Below, piece after piece: positions 53,013 to 61,525 of a stretch of 64,000 nt of DNA; the stretch's first letter is position 1, and each line of letters opens with the position of its first letter. The notes beneath the pieces are model-generated. The model was not told where the DNA came from, ran no database searches, and saw nothing but the letters and a program-made list of their open reading frames with translations. A program made the translations under genes and the position numbers. The DNA comes from Anaerocolumna sp. MB42-C2 (lineage in GTDB: Bacteria; Bacillota; Clostridia; Lachnospirales; Lachnospiraceae): positions 5,295,501 through 5,359,500 of the forward strand of contig NZ_CP133190.1 of NCBI RefSeq assembly GCF_030913705.1. Direction: 5' to 3'.

Positions 53013-53744
53013 GTGGATAGTTTATTTTCTATAACTGCCTGGGAAAAGGTATGGACATACCGTTCCACCTTTTTATTAGGTTTATATAATACCGGCAGAA
53101 TGGCATTGTTCGCGTTGCTGTTATCCATGATTTTAGGAATCGTATTCGGTTTGATGGCCACCAGCGGCAAGAAAGCTCTGGAAGGAATCAGCCGAATTTA
53201 TGTGGAGTTGATTCAGAACACTCCTCTTATTCTTCAGCTGTGTTTCCTGTATTATGCATTGGCATTTACGGGCAGAAGTCTGGGGATTATCGTTACAGGT
53301 ATTATAGCCCTTGGTGTTTATCATGGAGCTTATATGGCAGAGGTTGTCCGTGCCGGTATCGGGGCTATTCCCAAAGGCCAGTTTGAAGCTGCCGATTCAC
53401 AGGGCTTTCATTATATGGAAAAGATGTATTATATTATTTTACCGCAAAGTATCAAGATCATTCTTCCGCCTATGGTAAATCAGGTGGTCAATCTGGTTAA
53501 GAATACTTCATGTCTTTATATCATCGGAGGAGCGGATCTGATTTCGCTGACATACAGTTTTGTAACAGGAGCTTCCACAGGAGGGGCGTATGCACCCGCT
53601 TATCTGGTAAGCGGTCTTTTGTTTTTTGCTGTTTGTTTTCCGCTTTCAACTTTGGCAAGTGTATGGGAGAATTCACTTAAAAAGAGAGATCAGAAGACAG
53701 TTGATACGGGCAAAGGCATAACGGATGGGATGGTGGCTAAATAA
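53013..53744 (+). CDS. Amino-acid ABC transporter permease
   Basis: 243 residues with a GTG start behind AGGAGG. HisM/GlnP class: LFALLLSMILGIVFGLMA, then IQNTPLILQLCFLYYAL and the EAA loop FEAADSQGFHYMEKMYYIIL-P near residue 130. About five membrane segments. Paired with the next permease as a heterodimer; the genes overlap by one base. Confidence 0.93.
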   Translation: MDSLFSITAWEKVWTYRSTFLLGLYNTGRMALFALLLSMILGIVFGLMATSGKKALEGISRIYVELIQNTPLILQLCFLYYALAFTGRSLGIIVTGIIALGVYHGAYMAEVVRAGIGAIPKGQFEAADSQGFHYMEKMYYIILPQSIKIILPPMVNQVVNLVKNTSCLYIIGGADLISLTYSFVTGASTGGAYAPAYLVSGLLFFAVCFPLSTLASVWENSLKKRDQKTVDTGKGITDGMVAK

Positions 53745-54511
53745 TGAATACATTAGAAGGTAGTTTATCTATACTAAAAAATCCGGCAGTCCTTAATTAT
53801 ATATTTAAAGGTGTTGCTTTTACAATTATACTATCGGTCATTGCTGTTGGTATCGGTGTTCTTTTGGGTTCGGTTCTTGCGCTTGTGAGAAATTATTGTA
53901 CCTCCCGTAAAACACGTATTTTTAAATGGCTGGCAGTAGCATATATTGAAATCTTCAGAAATACTCCGCTGCTGTTATGGATCTTCATATGTCTGGTGTT
54001 TTTTCCTTTTCCGGAATTTTTATCCAGAAAGATGTTCGGTCTTACTTCCGTAGAGGTCAAACTGTTGTTCAAAGGGGCGGCGGCACTTATTTTGTTCACC
54101 TCTTCCGTTATTGCTGAAATTATAAGAGGGGGATTAAACTCAGTGGCACAGGGGCAATTTGAAGCCGGGCATTCCCAAGGGTTTAATACCGTACAGATCA
54201 TGATTTATATCATATTGCCGCAGGCTTACAGAAATATTATCCCAACCCTGTTAAGCCAGGTTATCACAACAATCAAGGATTCTTCTTATTTAGCCAATAT
54301 TGCGGTTATTGAGTTGATGGCAAGGGTCAAGACGTTATTAAGTGCGGCTAATAAATACAACGGCACCGGATCGGTGAATGTATCGGATGTTTTTGTATTA
54401 TTAGGTTTTGCAGCGGTTATTTATTTCATTATTAATTTCACTTTGTCTTCCCTGGTAAGGTATATGCAGAAGCATCCCCGTATACCAAAGAGTACAGCAC
54501 GTACAACTTAA
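53744..54511 (+). CDS. Amino-acid ABC transporter permease
   Basis: 255 residues. Same HisM/GlnP class: IFRNTPLLLWIFICLVF near 70 and the EAA loop FEAGHSQGFNTVQIMIYIIL-P near 140. The start codon overlaps the stop of the first permease, giving tight coupling. Completes the transporter; the next gene is cytidylate-kinase-like. Confidence 0.93.
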   Translation: MNTLEGSLSILKNPAVLNYIFKGVAFTIILSVIAVGIGVLLGSVLALVRNYCTSRKTRIFKWLAVAYIEIFRNTPLLLWIFICLVFFPFPEFLSRKMFGLTSVEVKLLFKGAAALILFTSSVIAEIIRGGLNSVAQGQFEAGHSQGFNTVQIMIYIILPQAYRNIIPTLLSQVITTIKDSSYLANIAVIELMARVKTLLSAANKYNGTGSVNVSDVFVLLGFAAVIYFIINFTLSSLVRYMQKHPRIPKSTARTT

Positions 54512-54552
54512 ACCGAGGTGTGCAGGCGGGAGATAGAAAGAGAGGTCTTATA

Positions 54553-55149
54553 TTGGAGAATTATGTAGTTACCATTTCAAGGCAATTTGCCAGTTTTGGC
54601 CGTTCCATTGCACAAAAAATGTCTGAGGAACTGCAGATTGAATTTTACGACAGGGATATAGTGGAAGCGACCGCAAAAAGGATGGGTCAGCCGATACCAG
54701 TTATCAGTAATGAAGAGGAGAATTCGAATTCCATATTCTTTAGAAGAAAATATCCCCTGGGAATGGGGGTAGCCAACATACAGGACGAGATTTTTAACGT
54801 TCAGACCAATATCATACGGGATATCGCCAAGAGGGAGTCCTGTATCATCGTCGGGCGTTGTGCGGGCAGTGTGCTCAAAGATTATGCCAAATGTTTAAAC
54901 ATCTATATCTATGCACCTTATGAATGCAGACTAAAAAATTGTACGGAAAGTTTACAGATGGATCCTAAAGTCACTAAGAAGATGATTAAGGAAATAGACA
55001 AAGCACGAGAGAATTACCGATACCGTTATTGTCCGGAAGTGGCTAATGTCTATGACGGGTATGATGTTATGATCGACAGCAGCCGGTTCGGTGTAGACAA
55101 GACTGCAAAAATTTTAGTAGATATTGTGAAAAGTACGCTTTTAACATAA
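54553..55149 (+). CDS. Cytidylate-kinase-like family protein with a degenerate P-loop
   Basis: 198 residues if read from the TTG at 54553, preceded by AGAGAGG; a GTG at 54520 is possible. The start YVVTISRQFASFGRSIAQKM aligns with the family's ISRQYGSGGREI pattern, but GSGG is replaced by ASFG, so phosphate binding is doubtful. The later RESCIIVGRCAGSVL is strongly conserved with the homologue at 38999. It closes the amino-acid transporter operon and ends before a terminator. Confidence 0.82.
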   Translation: MENYVVTISRQFASFGRSIAQKMSEELQIEFYDRDIVEATAKRMGQPIPVISNEEENSNSIFFRRKYPLGMGVANIQDEIFNVQTNIIRDIAKRESCIIVGRCAGSVLKDYAKCLNIYIYAPYECRLKNCTESLQMDPKVTKKMIKEIDKARENYRYRYCPEVANVYDGYDVMIDSSRFGVDKTAKILVDIVKSTLLT

Positions 55150-55234
55150 ACAGATAGTCGGAGAAAACAGAAAATACCTGATTTAGATAGTACCTGGTGC
55201 AGGTGTTATCTGAAGCAGGTATAATAAATGAGGG

Positions 55235-55260
55235 CAGGGAATATTTATTCCCTGTTTTTT
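55235..55260 (+). terminator. Intrinsic terminator of the amino-acid ABC operon
   Basis: Stem CAGGGAATA / TATTCCCTG with a minimal loop, followed by TTTTTT. Confidence 0.88.
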
Positions 55261-55402
55261 ATAATGTATTCAGGTGATAATCTGAATTCCGGGAGGAGAG
55301 CAGCACCGAGGTACGACAGTAACAATAAGGCACACGGAGACAAAATCATGTCTTCCCCTGTGCGATAGGTTTTGTTAATAGAATTTACTTCTAATAAATT
55401 AA

Positions 55403-56038
55403 TTATATATCCTCCTCATTTGAGCGGATGCCTGCATTCTTTCGGTAGACCAGATATGCTGTCAATTCATATAAACAGGCGAACAGCAAAGCGGCACAGG
55501 AAACCTTTGTTAATCCCATAATACCACCAATGCCAAATCCAAAAGTGAAGGCGAGGACAGCAGCGCCACCCAAAAAGACAATTCCAGAAAAAGCAACCAG
55601 AAGCCCCCTTTGCATGAATGTATTTGCACACAAGGCTATTATAAAATATAGGATACTCTCCAATAGCAGTAATCCACCAAGATAAACTGGGGTTACTCGA
55701 ATCATCAAATGTCTAAAAATAATGGATTGGATTACTACCACAATCAGCAAAACAGCAACCAGGAGGCTAAAATAACGGAGAGGCGAACACATTTTCTTAT
55801 CCTTAATATGATTTACGGCACACTCCCTGGCAAAACCCACAATACGCCAGATACCGACCGTAAGCATATATCCGACAATCATATAGAACATCCCGTTAAG
55901 ATAAAAGTCAGGCAGCGTTAACAGAATCATCCCCAAGACGCCCCAAAATGACGCTCGAAACAGTGCATACTTCGTTAAATTCTTAAATAGTAATGAATAC
56001 AAAATAAATCCCACCTTTCTATAAAGGTAGATTAACAT
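55403..56038 (-). CDS. DUF308/HdeD-like membrane protein
   Basis: 211 residues with about six hydrophobic segments, in the repeated pattern of HdeD/DUF308 proteins (FWGVLGMILLTLPDFYLNGM, YLGGLLLLESILYFIIALCA). Family members sit in the cytoplasmic membrane and in E. coli help with acid stress; the role here is unknown. Transcribed away from the amino-acid operon. A kinase remnant lies just upstream. Confidence 0.8.
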   Translation of the reverse strand: MLIYLYRKVGFILYSLLFKNLTKYALFRASFWGVLGMILLTLPDFYLNGMFYMIVGYMLTVGIWRIVGFARECAVNHIKDKKMCSPLRYFSLLVAVLLIVVVIQSIIFRHLMIRVTPVYLGGLLLLESILYFIIALCANTFMQRGLLVAFSGIVFLGGAAVLAFTFGFGIGGIMGLTKVSCAALLFACLYELTAYLVYRKNAGIRSNEEDI

Positions 56039-56067
56039 CTGCTCCTTACTCCTATATGAATTCTTCC

Positions 56068-56259
56068 TTACATTTTAGTAAGATTCAAAAAATTCATTAC
56101 AAATACGCTTCCTTCACCTAAAATGCTGTCTACCGTAATACTGCCGTCGTGTGCCTCCAGGATTGTTTTTGCAAGAGGTAGTCCAAGACTGATAATACCT
56201 TTCAAAAGCTCTTTTACTTTCTGTTCTTTCATTGCATGAGCATTGAGTGCCGTAACCAA
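56068..56259 (-). pseudogene. C-terminal remnant of a sensor histidine kinase
   Basis: 63 codons containing GLPLAKTILEAHDGSITVDS and GEGSVFVMNFLN, the G2 box and last strands of a HATPase domain. The rest of the kinase is gone; upstream sequence to about 56400 has only broken frames. Together with the HAMP remnant at 30.9 kb it shows loss of two-component systems. Confidence 0.75.
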
Positions 56260-56513
56260 AGTGTTACTTCATGGAAAAGTTTATTCAGGCTGCTTTCCTT
56301 GTCGCAATCAATTCGGATATCTGTATTTCCTGATAGTTATAAATTGATTTTGAGATATAGCTTCTTCAATAATCTGCAAGATGAAACGTAAAATATAATT
56401 TCATCTTTGATTTATTTTTTTATATGATTTATAATAGAACTAACTTATCGGTAGTTGTATTAACCGTTTCTGTTTAAGGCAATATCATAAAATAAATTAT
56501 GGAATCAAAGAAT

Positions 56514-56619
56514 GAAAGAAAATATAAACAAAGAAAGGCAGCCACAATGAGATTCTTTCACTCTTTTTTATTTGTGGCAGTATCGCAGAAAAGTCTGCGA
56601 TATGCAATGGGTGTAAACT
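56514..56619 (+). promoter_or_regulatory. Structured leader element, copy A (upstream of DUF4317)
   Basis: Aligns along its length with 58270-58371. Stem 1 is GCCACAA (56541-56547) / TTGTGGC (56572-56578). Stem 2 is TATCGCAGA (56581-56589) / TCTGCGATA (56594-56602). Then GCAATGGG supplies the ribosome site for the ATG at 56620. A short frame starting at 56548 (MRFFHSFLFVAVSQ...) crosses both stems and ends at 56626, overlapping the gene start, so coupling is possible. Confidence 0.7.
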
Positions 56620-57915
56620 ATGAATAGAAAAGAAGTTTTTGAGATAAAAAGCCGGTTAAAGAAAACCGGATGTACTTTTACGAAGATGTGCGGATGTTAT
56701 GTTAACTCAGAGAGAGAAATCGTGTTAAGACTTAATGAAACATTTTTAAATCTGGAGGAAGAAGAATATTATAAATATCTGGATATAGCAAAAAAAACAC
56801 TCTCAGGAACTTTGGGCAACAATCTGTTGGAACTGGCATTTCCGTTAGAGGAAGAAAAACCGGGCGGCAAACAACAGTTTTTAATGGGACTTAAGGAAAG
56901 TAAATTAAAAAATGAAGAGCTGTTAGAGGCTTATTATCAGCTTATTATTGACAGTTATGATTATGCGGGAAATTACCTTATCTTAGTTTTTCATGATGCT
57001 TACGATGTTATGACAAAAACATCGGATAACCGCAGACTGGATGAATCGGAAGAAGTATATGAATATTTAATTACGGCAATCTGTCCGGTCGCATTGACTA
57101 AGCCTGGGCTTGGTTATCTGGAAGACGAGAACAAAATCGGACCCAGAAAACGGGACTGGGTTGTGGGAGCACCTGAGAACGGTTTTATCTTCCCGGCATT
57201 TACGGACCGCAGTACGGATATTCATTCCGTTATGTTTTATGAGAAAAATCCTGTGGAACCCCATAAAGAATTAATGGATCTGGTACTTGGCTGTCCGGTA
57301 AAAACTACCGGTGCCGAAAAGAAAAATATCTTTCAGAATATAATTAAAAATTCCGTAGCCGATTCCGAAAAAAGCACCAGGATCTTTAGTGATATCCAGG
57401 AAAGTCTGGGACAGCTTGCAGAGGAGCAGGCAGCGGCAGCAGAAGCCACGGAAGAACCTGTTGTATTGACAGGTGAAACCGTCCAGGAGATCCTGGCTGA
57501 AACTGACCTGTCAGAAGAACTCATAACTAAAATTGAAACGGCCTATACGGAGAATTTCAGTGAGGAGCCGCCTGCCATTGAACACTTAATTGATAAAAAG
57601 ATATTAGCCGAAAACGAAAAACATAAAGTCGAAAAAGCCCTGGTAGAAAAAGTTCAACAACTGCAGGTGAAACTGGAAGAAGTAACGAAGGGAGCCGGTA
57701 CTTTTAAGGCTTATGGAGATACTGAAAACCAATCAGAGGAAGAACCAGATTTTGGATATGATGTCACCACCGACGAGGACTATGATATTATTCTTCAGGT
57801 GAAACCTGAGAAAATGAATCAGATCACCTCCCAGATTATTGAGGGGAAGAAATATATTATGATTCCGGTGGAGGAAGATGAGCAGGCCAAAGTGAACGGT
57901 ACGATGATTTCTTAA
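56620..57915 (+). CDS. DUF4317-domain protein
   Basis: 431 residues, full length for this Clostridia-specific family. Start MNRKEVFEIKSRLKKTGCTF, then CGCYVNSEREIV, a central DSYDYAGNYLILVFHDAYDV, VGAPENGFIFPAFTDRSTD and an acidic C-terminal half with predicted coiled segments. No signal peptide or membrane helix; function unknown. Preceded by the conserved leader and followed by a terminator, so probably a single-gene unit. Confidence 0.9.
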   Translation: MNRKEVFEIKSRLKKTGCTFTKMCGCYVNSEREIVLRLNETFLNLEEEEYYKYLDIAKKTLSGTLGNNLLELAFPLEEEKPGGKQQFLMGLKESKLKNEELLEAYYQLIIDSYDYAGNYLILVFHDAYDVMTKTSDNRRLDESEEVYEYLITAICPVALTKPGLGYLEDENKIGPRKRDWVVGAPENGFIFPAFTDRSTDIHSVMFYEKNPVEPHKELMDLVLGCPVKTTGAEKKNIFQNIIKNSVADSEKSTRIFSDIQESLGQLAEEQAAAAEATEEPVVLTGETVQEILAETDLSEELITKIETAYTENFSEEPPAIEHLIDKKILAENEKHKVEKALVEKVQQLQVKLEEVTKGAGTFKAYGDTENQSEEEPDFGYDVTTDEDYDIILQVKPEKMNQITSQIIEGKKYIMIPVEEDEQAKVNGTMIS

Positions 57916-57987
57916 GTTTACATATAGATCAACCTGCCCGGATAAAGAAGAGAAGATAGAGTATTATTTTATATATTAACTTAAGAT

Positions 57988-58022
57988 AAGGATGCCTGAA
58001 GGTTTAGTTCAGACATCCTTTA
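57988..58022 (+). terminator. Terminator after DUF4317
   Basis: Stem AAGGATG-C-CTGAA / TTCAG-A-CATCCTT with one internal mismatch and a 7-nt loop, followed by TTTAAT. Confidence 0.8.
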
Positions 58023-58044
58023 ATAAATTATTCCAATTTACTAA

Positions 58045-58101
58045 TTGACAAAGTTGAAATCAGGGTATATTATTATGTTAAAATATATCGAAACGATATA
58101 T
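58045..58101 (+). promoter_or_regulatory. PadR operon promoter and operator
   Basis: TTGACA (58045-58050) and TATTAT (58068-58073) are 17 bp apart. The perfect inverted repeat ATATATCG / CGATATAT (58083-58101, 3-bp centre) lies right at the expected transcription start, with another CGATATAATAT at 58109. This is the typical PadR operator pattern, so autorepression is likely. Confidence 0.82.
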
Positions 58102-58127
58102 AACAAAACGATATAATATAGAATCAA

Positions 58128-58269
58128 ACAAAGGAGGCAAAGTGAGTGGTCTCGCATATGACCTGCAGGCCTAAAACCTCGGATACGAGGCTTGAGAAGG
58201 ATAACTAAAAAATGTTATTCTTCAAGATTTTACCCAGAAAATCATACCCAGAAAGCATGGGTGCCAGTA
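58128..58269 (+). promoter_or_regulatory. PadR leader, upstream half: leader peptide and hairpins
   Basis: AAAGGAGG (58130-58137) is followed by a GTG-started 10-codon frame at 58143 (MSGLAYDLQA, then TAA). Then come the hairpins CCTCG/CGAGG (about 58175-58188) and GAAGGATAAC/GTTATTCTTC (about 58196-58223). Leader peptide plus alternative hairpins suggests translation-dependent control. No known riboswitch was recognised. Confidence 0.5.
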
Positions 58270-58371
58270 GAAAGAAAATATAAACTAAGAAAGGTCGCCG
58301 CAATGAGATCCTATCACTCTTATTTGCGGTAATATCGCAGAGAGGCCTGCGATATGCAATGGGGATAGAAT
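58270..58371 (+). promoter_or_regulatory. Structured leader element, copy B (upstream of PadR)
   Basis: Stem 1 is GCCGCAA (58297-58303) / TTGCGGT (58324-58330); stem 2 is TATCGCAG (58333-58340) / CTGCGATA (58347-58354); GCAATGGGG precedes the ATG at 58372. Compared with copy A, one A-T pair of stem 1 is G-C and one G-C is G-U, so pairing is kept while sequence changes. The uORF start ATGAG at 58304 is conserved but stops after nine codons. Confidence 0.7.
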
Positions 58372-58932
58372 ATGTTAGAATTTATAATCCTTGGTTTCCT
58401 AATGTGCGGAGATACAAGTGGATATGATTTGAAACAGTGGATGACAAAATCTACTTCGTATTTTTTTGACGCAAGCTTCGGAAGTATCTATCCGGCATTA
58501 AAGAGATTAGAGGATAAGAAATTGGTTATTTTTAATGAGTCAGTACAGGGTAATAAATACAAAAAAATCTATCAGATTACAAAAAGCGGAAAAGAAACTT
58601 TTATGAAGTGGATTGAGGAACCGATTACTTTCGAGAAATCAAGGCAGGATCACCTGGTGAAGATATTTTTCTATGAATTTCTGTCTAAAGATAAGGCGAT
58701 TGCTAATCTCAGAGCGCTTATTGAAGCAATCGAACCCGTTGTCAAGAACTTAAACAGTCAGAAGGAAGAAGCAGCTGGACAATACGACCTCTACCAGTTC
58801 TACTATCGGTATGCAACAATGGATTACGGCATCAATTATTATCACTTTGTCATAAACTGGTGCCGTGATATGATTAAAAAACTTGAAACTGATCCTGAAA
58901 CAGACCGAAGCCAGCGCTTCAAAATAAAATAA
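58372..58932 (+). CDS. PadR-family transcriptional regulator
   Basis: 186 residues. The winged-helix PadR domain spans about 1-75: FIILGFLMCGDTSGYDLKQW, SFGSIYPALKRLEDKKLV, YKKIYQITKSGKETF. The Vir_C helical dimerisation domain follows. Regulates a response to small aromatic or redox-active compounds in other bacteria. It heads an operon with a flavoprotein and a ferredoxin-type membrane protein, behind its own operator and leader. Confidence 0.94.
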   Translation: MLEFIILGFLMCGDTSGYDLKQWMTKSTSYFFDASFGSIYPALKRLEDKKLVIFNESVQGNKYKKIYQITKSGKETFMKWIEEPITFEKSRQDHLVKIFFYEFLSKDKAIANLRALIEAIEPVVKNLNSQKEEAAGQYDLYQFYYRYATMDYGINYYHFVINWCRDMIKKLETDPETDRSQRFKIK

Positions 58933-58946
58933 AAGGGGACTTAATT

Positions 58947-59501
58947 ATGAAAATATTAACTATTTTGGGGAGCCCAAAGGAAAACGGCAAAACTGCCAAA
59001 GCTCTGAAACTTTTTGAAGAAAATATTCTTTCTCAGGGAAATGAGGTGGAAAGCATTCATATAAAGGATTATAACATTAACGGCTGCCAGGGGTGTTACG
59101 CATGTATGGGTAAAAAAAATGAACCCGGTTGTGTTCAAAAGGATGATGCAGCCTCCCTTTTTGATAAGATGGCTGCTGCTAAAGTCATAGTGTTAGCTTC
59201 TCCGCTGTATTCCTTTGATTTGACAGCTCAGTTAAAACCTTTCGTGGACAGATGTTTTTGCCTTACCAACACCACTATCTTAAACGGAAAACGTATGGCA
59301 CTTCTAATTACTTGCGCCGGACCGGTTGAGAATAACACGGACCTTGTTCAGGAATTTTTCCGCAGGGCATTTGATGGTAAGAATGGAGGTATGTTTCATA
59401 CGGAAATAGCAGGGAAGTATGTAGTACCGTTCAGTGATGCTCCGGATTTTATGGACCGGGCGAAACAAACGGCTGATATCATGTCGGCTGAAATCAGATA
59501 G
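58947..59501 (+). CDS. Flavodoxin-fold NAD(P)H-dependent reductase, iron-sulfur-flavoprotein type
   Basis: 184 residues. The FMN-binding loop LGSPKENGKTAKALKLF begins at residue 7. CQGCYACMGKKNEPGC near 46-61 gives a Cys pattern like that of iron-sulfur flavoproteins, and VIVLASPLYSFDLTAQLKPFVDRC is the second flavin contact (quoted as ASPLYSF...KPFVDR). It probably reduces quinones or other oxidants. Cotranscribed with the PadR regulator and the polyferredoxin gene. Confidence 0.9.
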   Translation: MKILTILGSPKENGKTAKALKLFEENILSQGNEVESIHIKDYNINGCQGCYACMGKKNEPGCVQKDDAASLFDKMAAAKVIVLASPLYSFDLTAQLKPFVDRCFCLTNTTILNGKRMALLITCAGPVENNTDLVQEFFRRAFDGKNGGMFHTEIAGKYVVPFSDAPDFMDRAKQTADIMSAEIR

Positions 59502-59515
59502 AAAGGAGCAGAGAA

Positions 59516-60223
59516 ATGAGGCAAAAAATACGTAAAGGTTTACTTGCCTATACAGCTATATTATTTCCGCTTTTATTCTTCTTCCTTTCACCCTTTATCA
59601 TTGTAATGTCAGCAGCAAACGGTGTTATCAATGGAAGTGCAGTTATGTTTGGACTGCTGTTATTGATTTCTTTGTTCGGCAGCCGCCTTTTCTGCGGATG
59701 GCTGTGTCCGGGTGGTGCAATACAGGATCAGGTAATTAATGCGAATAACAGATCATGGAACAGTAAGTGGAAAAATGCATCCAAATATATAATTTGGATT
59801 GTCTGGCTTTCTTTCATAGTTTTTTTGTGGATTCACAACTCACCTCTTCAACTAGATTTTTTCTATTTGTCGGGTATTAATTTATTTATTGTTATCATAT
59901 ATTTTGTCGTTACAACAATCATCTATGTAATTGCTCTTATAACCGGTAAAAGAGGTATGTGCCACAGTATCTGCTGGATGGCGCCATTTATGGTAATCGG
60001 TGAAAAGCTTGCAGATTTGCTACATATACCAAGATTCAGGTTAAAGGCAGATAGCAAGACTTGTGTTTCCTGCGGAAAATGCAGTAAAAACTGCCCTATG
60101 AGCCTAAATGTTCTTGAAATGGTGACCTCGGGACAAATGGATTCGTACGAATGTATTTCGTGTCTGGAATGTGTGGATGGCTGTCCTAAAAAAGTTATAA
60201 CTTGTGGAATTCAACGTAAATAA
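59516..60223 (+). CDS. 4Fe-4S membrane protein, NapH/MauN-like
   Basis: 235 residues. About four membrane segments with the conserved loop CGWLCPGGAIQDQ near residue 60, then a C-terminal double ferredoxin domain with CVSCGKCSKNCP and CISCLECVDGCP, giving two [4Fe-4S] clusters. Such proteins pass electrons at the inner membrane. Beside a flavodoxin-type reductase, an electron relay from NAD(P)H or ferredoxin to a membrane acceptor is plausible. Confidence 0.92.
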   Translation: MRQKIRKGLLAYTAILFPLLFFFLSPFIIVMSAANGVINGSAVMFGLLLLISLFGSRLFCGWLCPGGAIQDQVINANNRSWNSKWKNASKYIIWIVWLSFIVFLWIHNSPLQLDFFYLSGINLFIVIIYFVVTTIIYVIALITGKRGMCHSICWMAPFMVIGEKLADLLHIPRFRLKADSKTCVSCGKCSKNCPMSLNVLEMVTSGQMDSYECISCLECVDGCPKKVITCGIQRK

Positions 60224-60232
60224 CTGACAAAA

Positions 60233-60351
60233 TAAAAGAGCTGTTGCAAAGTTCAGAAGCTGTTTTACTTAGGTGAGATATAGTAAATGTCACAGACATA
60301 ACTATATTTCAGACTAAAGTTCAATAGAACTGATATTTTGTAACAGCTTTT
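60233..60351. repeat. MITE-like folded element or complex terminator
   Basis: Outer arms AGCTGTTGCAAA (about 60239-60250) and TTTTGTAACAGCT (60336-60348) are inverted copies with one mismatch. Inside are two hairpins: TATAGT...ACTATA with inner GTC/GAC, and AGTTC/GAACT. The outer GCTGTTGCAAAG resembles IS6-family terminal repeats. It also ends in a T run, so it may terminate the upstream operon. Confidence 0.5.
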
Positions 60352-60390
60352 TGTATGTTATAAAAGATTAACCTATATTAAAGACGAATC

Positions 60391-61287
60391 TTATTCATTT
60401 TTGTTCCGGTAAGTAACAGGGGAGCATAACATAAAGTTTTTAAATACCTTTGAGAAATAGCTCGGAGTATTAAAACCGGATAAACTGCTGATTTCTGTTA
60501 CAGACATATTGGTATTTATCAGGTATTTGGCTGCTATCGATACTCGGTGTTTTAACAGATAGACGGTGGGAGACATGCCGATACTTCTTTCGAAACAGCG
60601 GAAACATTCTCGTTCACTGATATTAGCTGCATCTGCGATCTGCTGCAGGTTAATCTGATCGGAATAGTTATTATGAATAAAATCCAACATTTTTTTAATA
60701 CGTTCGGTATCGTGGTTTTCTTTTAAATAGTGCCTTGTTATATCTGACTGCAGATTTTTAACCAGGTAATACCAGGCTTTCGAAAGGTGATCACGTACCA
60801 GAATTTCATAGCCGAAATCATCCTCGGTATAAATTGTATATGCTTTCAGAATGCATAAAATAATATTGTTCTGCCATTCAGTTCCCGGACTTAAATGTAC
60901 AAAGCTTAAGGATTGGCAGGTAAGCAAGGGATTTACATATCTTTGCTCAAAAATACTATCCTGTGGCCCGGAGATAATTTTTGAATGAAAAACAATAGTA
61001 ATCAAATGACAGCCTTCCTTTCCAACAATCCGCATGGAATGAAGAATATTTGTATTGATAAAAATACCTTCTCCTTTTCTTAAAGTAATTCCGGTTTCTC
61101 CAAAATTTACATACATCATTCCGCTATGTACTACAACCAATTCGATCTCTTCATGCCAGTGCCAGGGAATATCACCGGTAATGTATTTTGTAATATCTGA
61201 AAAATAAACTGCACATGGGAACAGGGGTGTTCCTCTTGTAATCAATTCACGGCGGTTTTTATCTACGATCACTTCAGTAATCTGCAT
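60391..61287 (-). CDS. AraC-family transcriptional regulator with cupin sensor
   Basis: 298 residues. The N-terminal cupin (about 20-110: PWHWHEEIELVVVHSGMMYV, GEGIFINTNILHSM) senses a small ligand. The C-terminal AraC HTH pair (about 200-295) contains INLQQIADAANISERECFRC, GMSPTVYLLKHRVSIAAKYL and VTEISSLSGFNTPSYFSKVF. Probably regulates a sugar-related gene; the divergent HAD-like gene at 61526 is a candidate. AAAGGAG precedes the ATG. Confidence 0.94.
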   Translation of the reverse strand: MQITEVIVDKNRRELITRGTPLFPCAVYFSDITKYITGDIPWHWHEEIELVVVHSGMMYVNFGETGITLRKGEGIFINTNILHSMRIVGKEGCHLITIVFHSKIISGPQDSIFEQRYVNPLLTCQSLSFVHLSPGTEWQNNIILCILKAYTIYTEDDFGYEILVRDHLSKAWYYLVKNLQSDITRHYLKENHDTERIKKMLDFIHNNYSDQINLQQIADAANISERECFRCFERSIGMSPTVYLLKHRVSIAAKYLINTNMSVTEISSLSGFNTPSYFSKVFKNFMLCSPVTYRNKNE

Positions 61288-61525
61288 AATGAACTGTGCT
61301 CCTTTTTTTGCATAATTTTTAATTATTAAATTCCTATTATGTTTCTTGTGGCGGAATAGTTATAATTTATGGCAATATTATTGTTGTTTTACAAGATATA
61401 CGTCATTATAATTATAGTAATTCTATAAAACCATGTCAAGAAATTACAGAGGTGTGCCGGTGAGGCATGTTTCTGTCTTATAATAGAAACTGACACAAAG
61501 CAGGTATTTACAGGAGTTGATTAAT

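Noticed and set aside
58128..58269. Known riboswitch in the PadR leader
   Set aside because: Compared from memory with the common classes (TPP, SAM, FMN, preQ1, guanidine, fluoride, THF and others), no consensus core was found; kept only as a structured leader.
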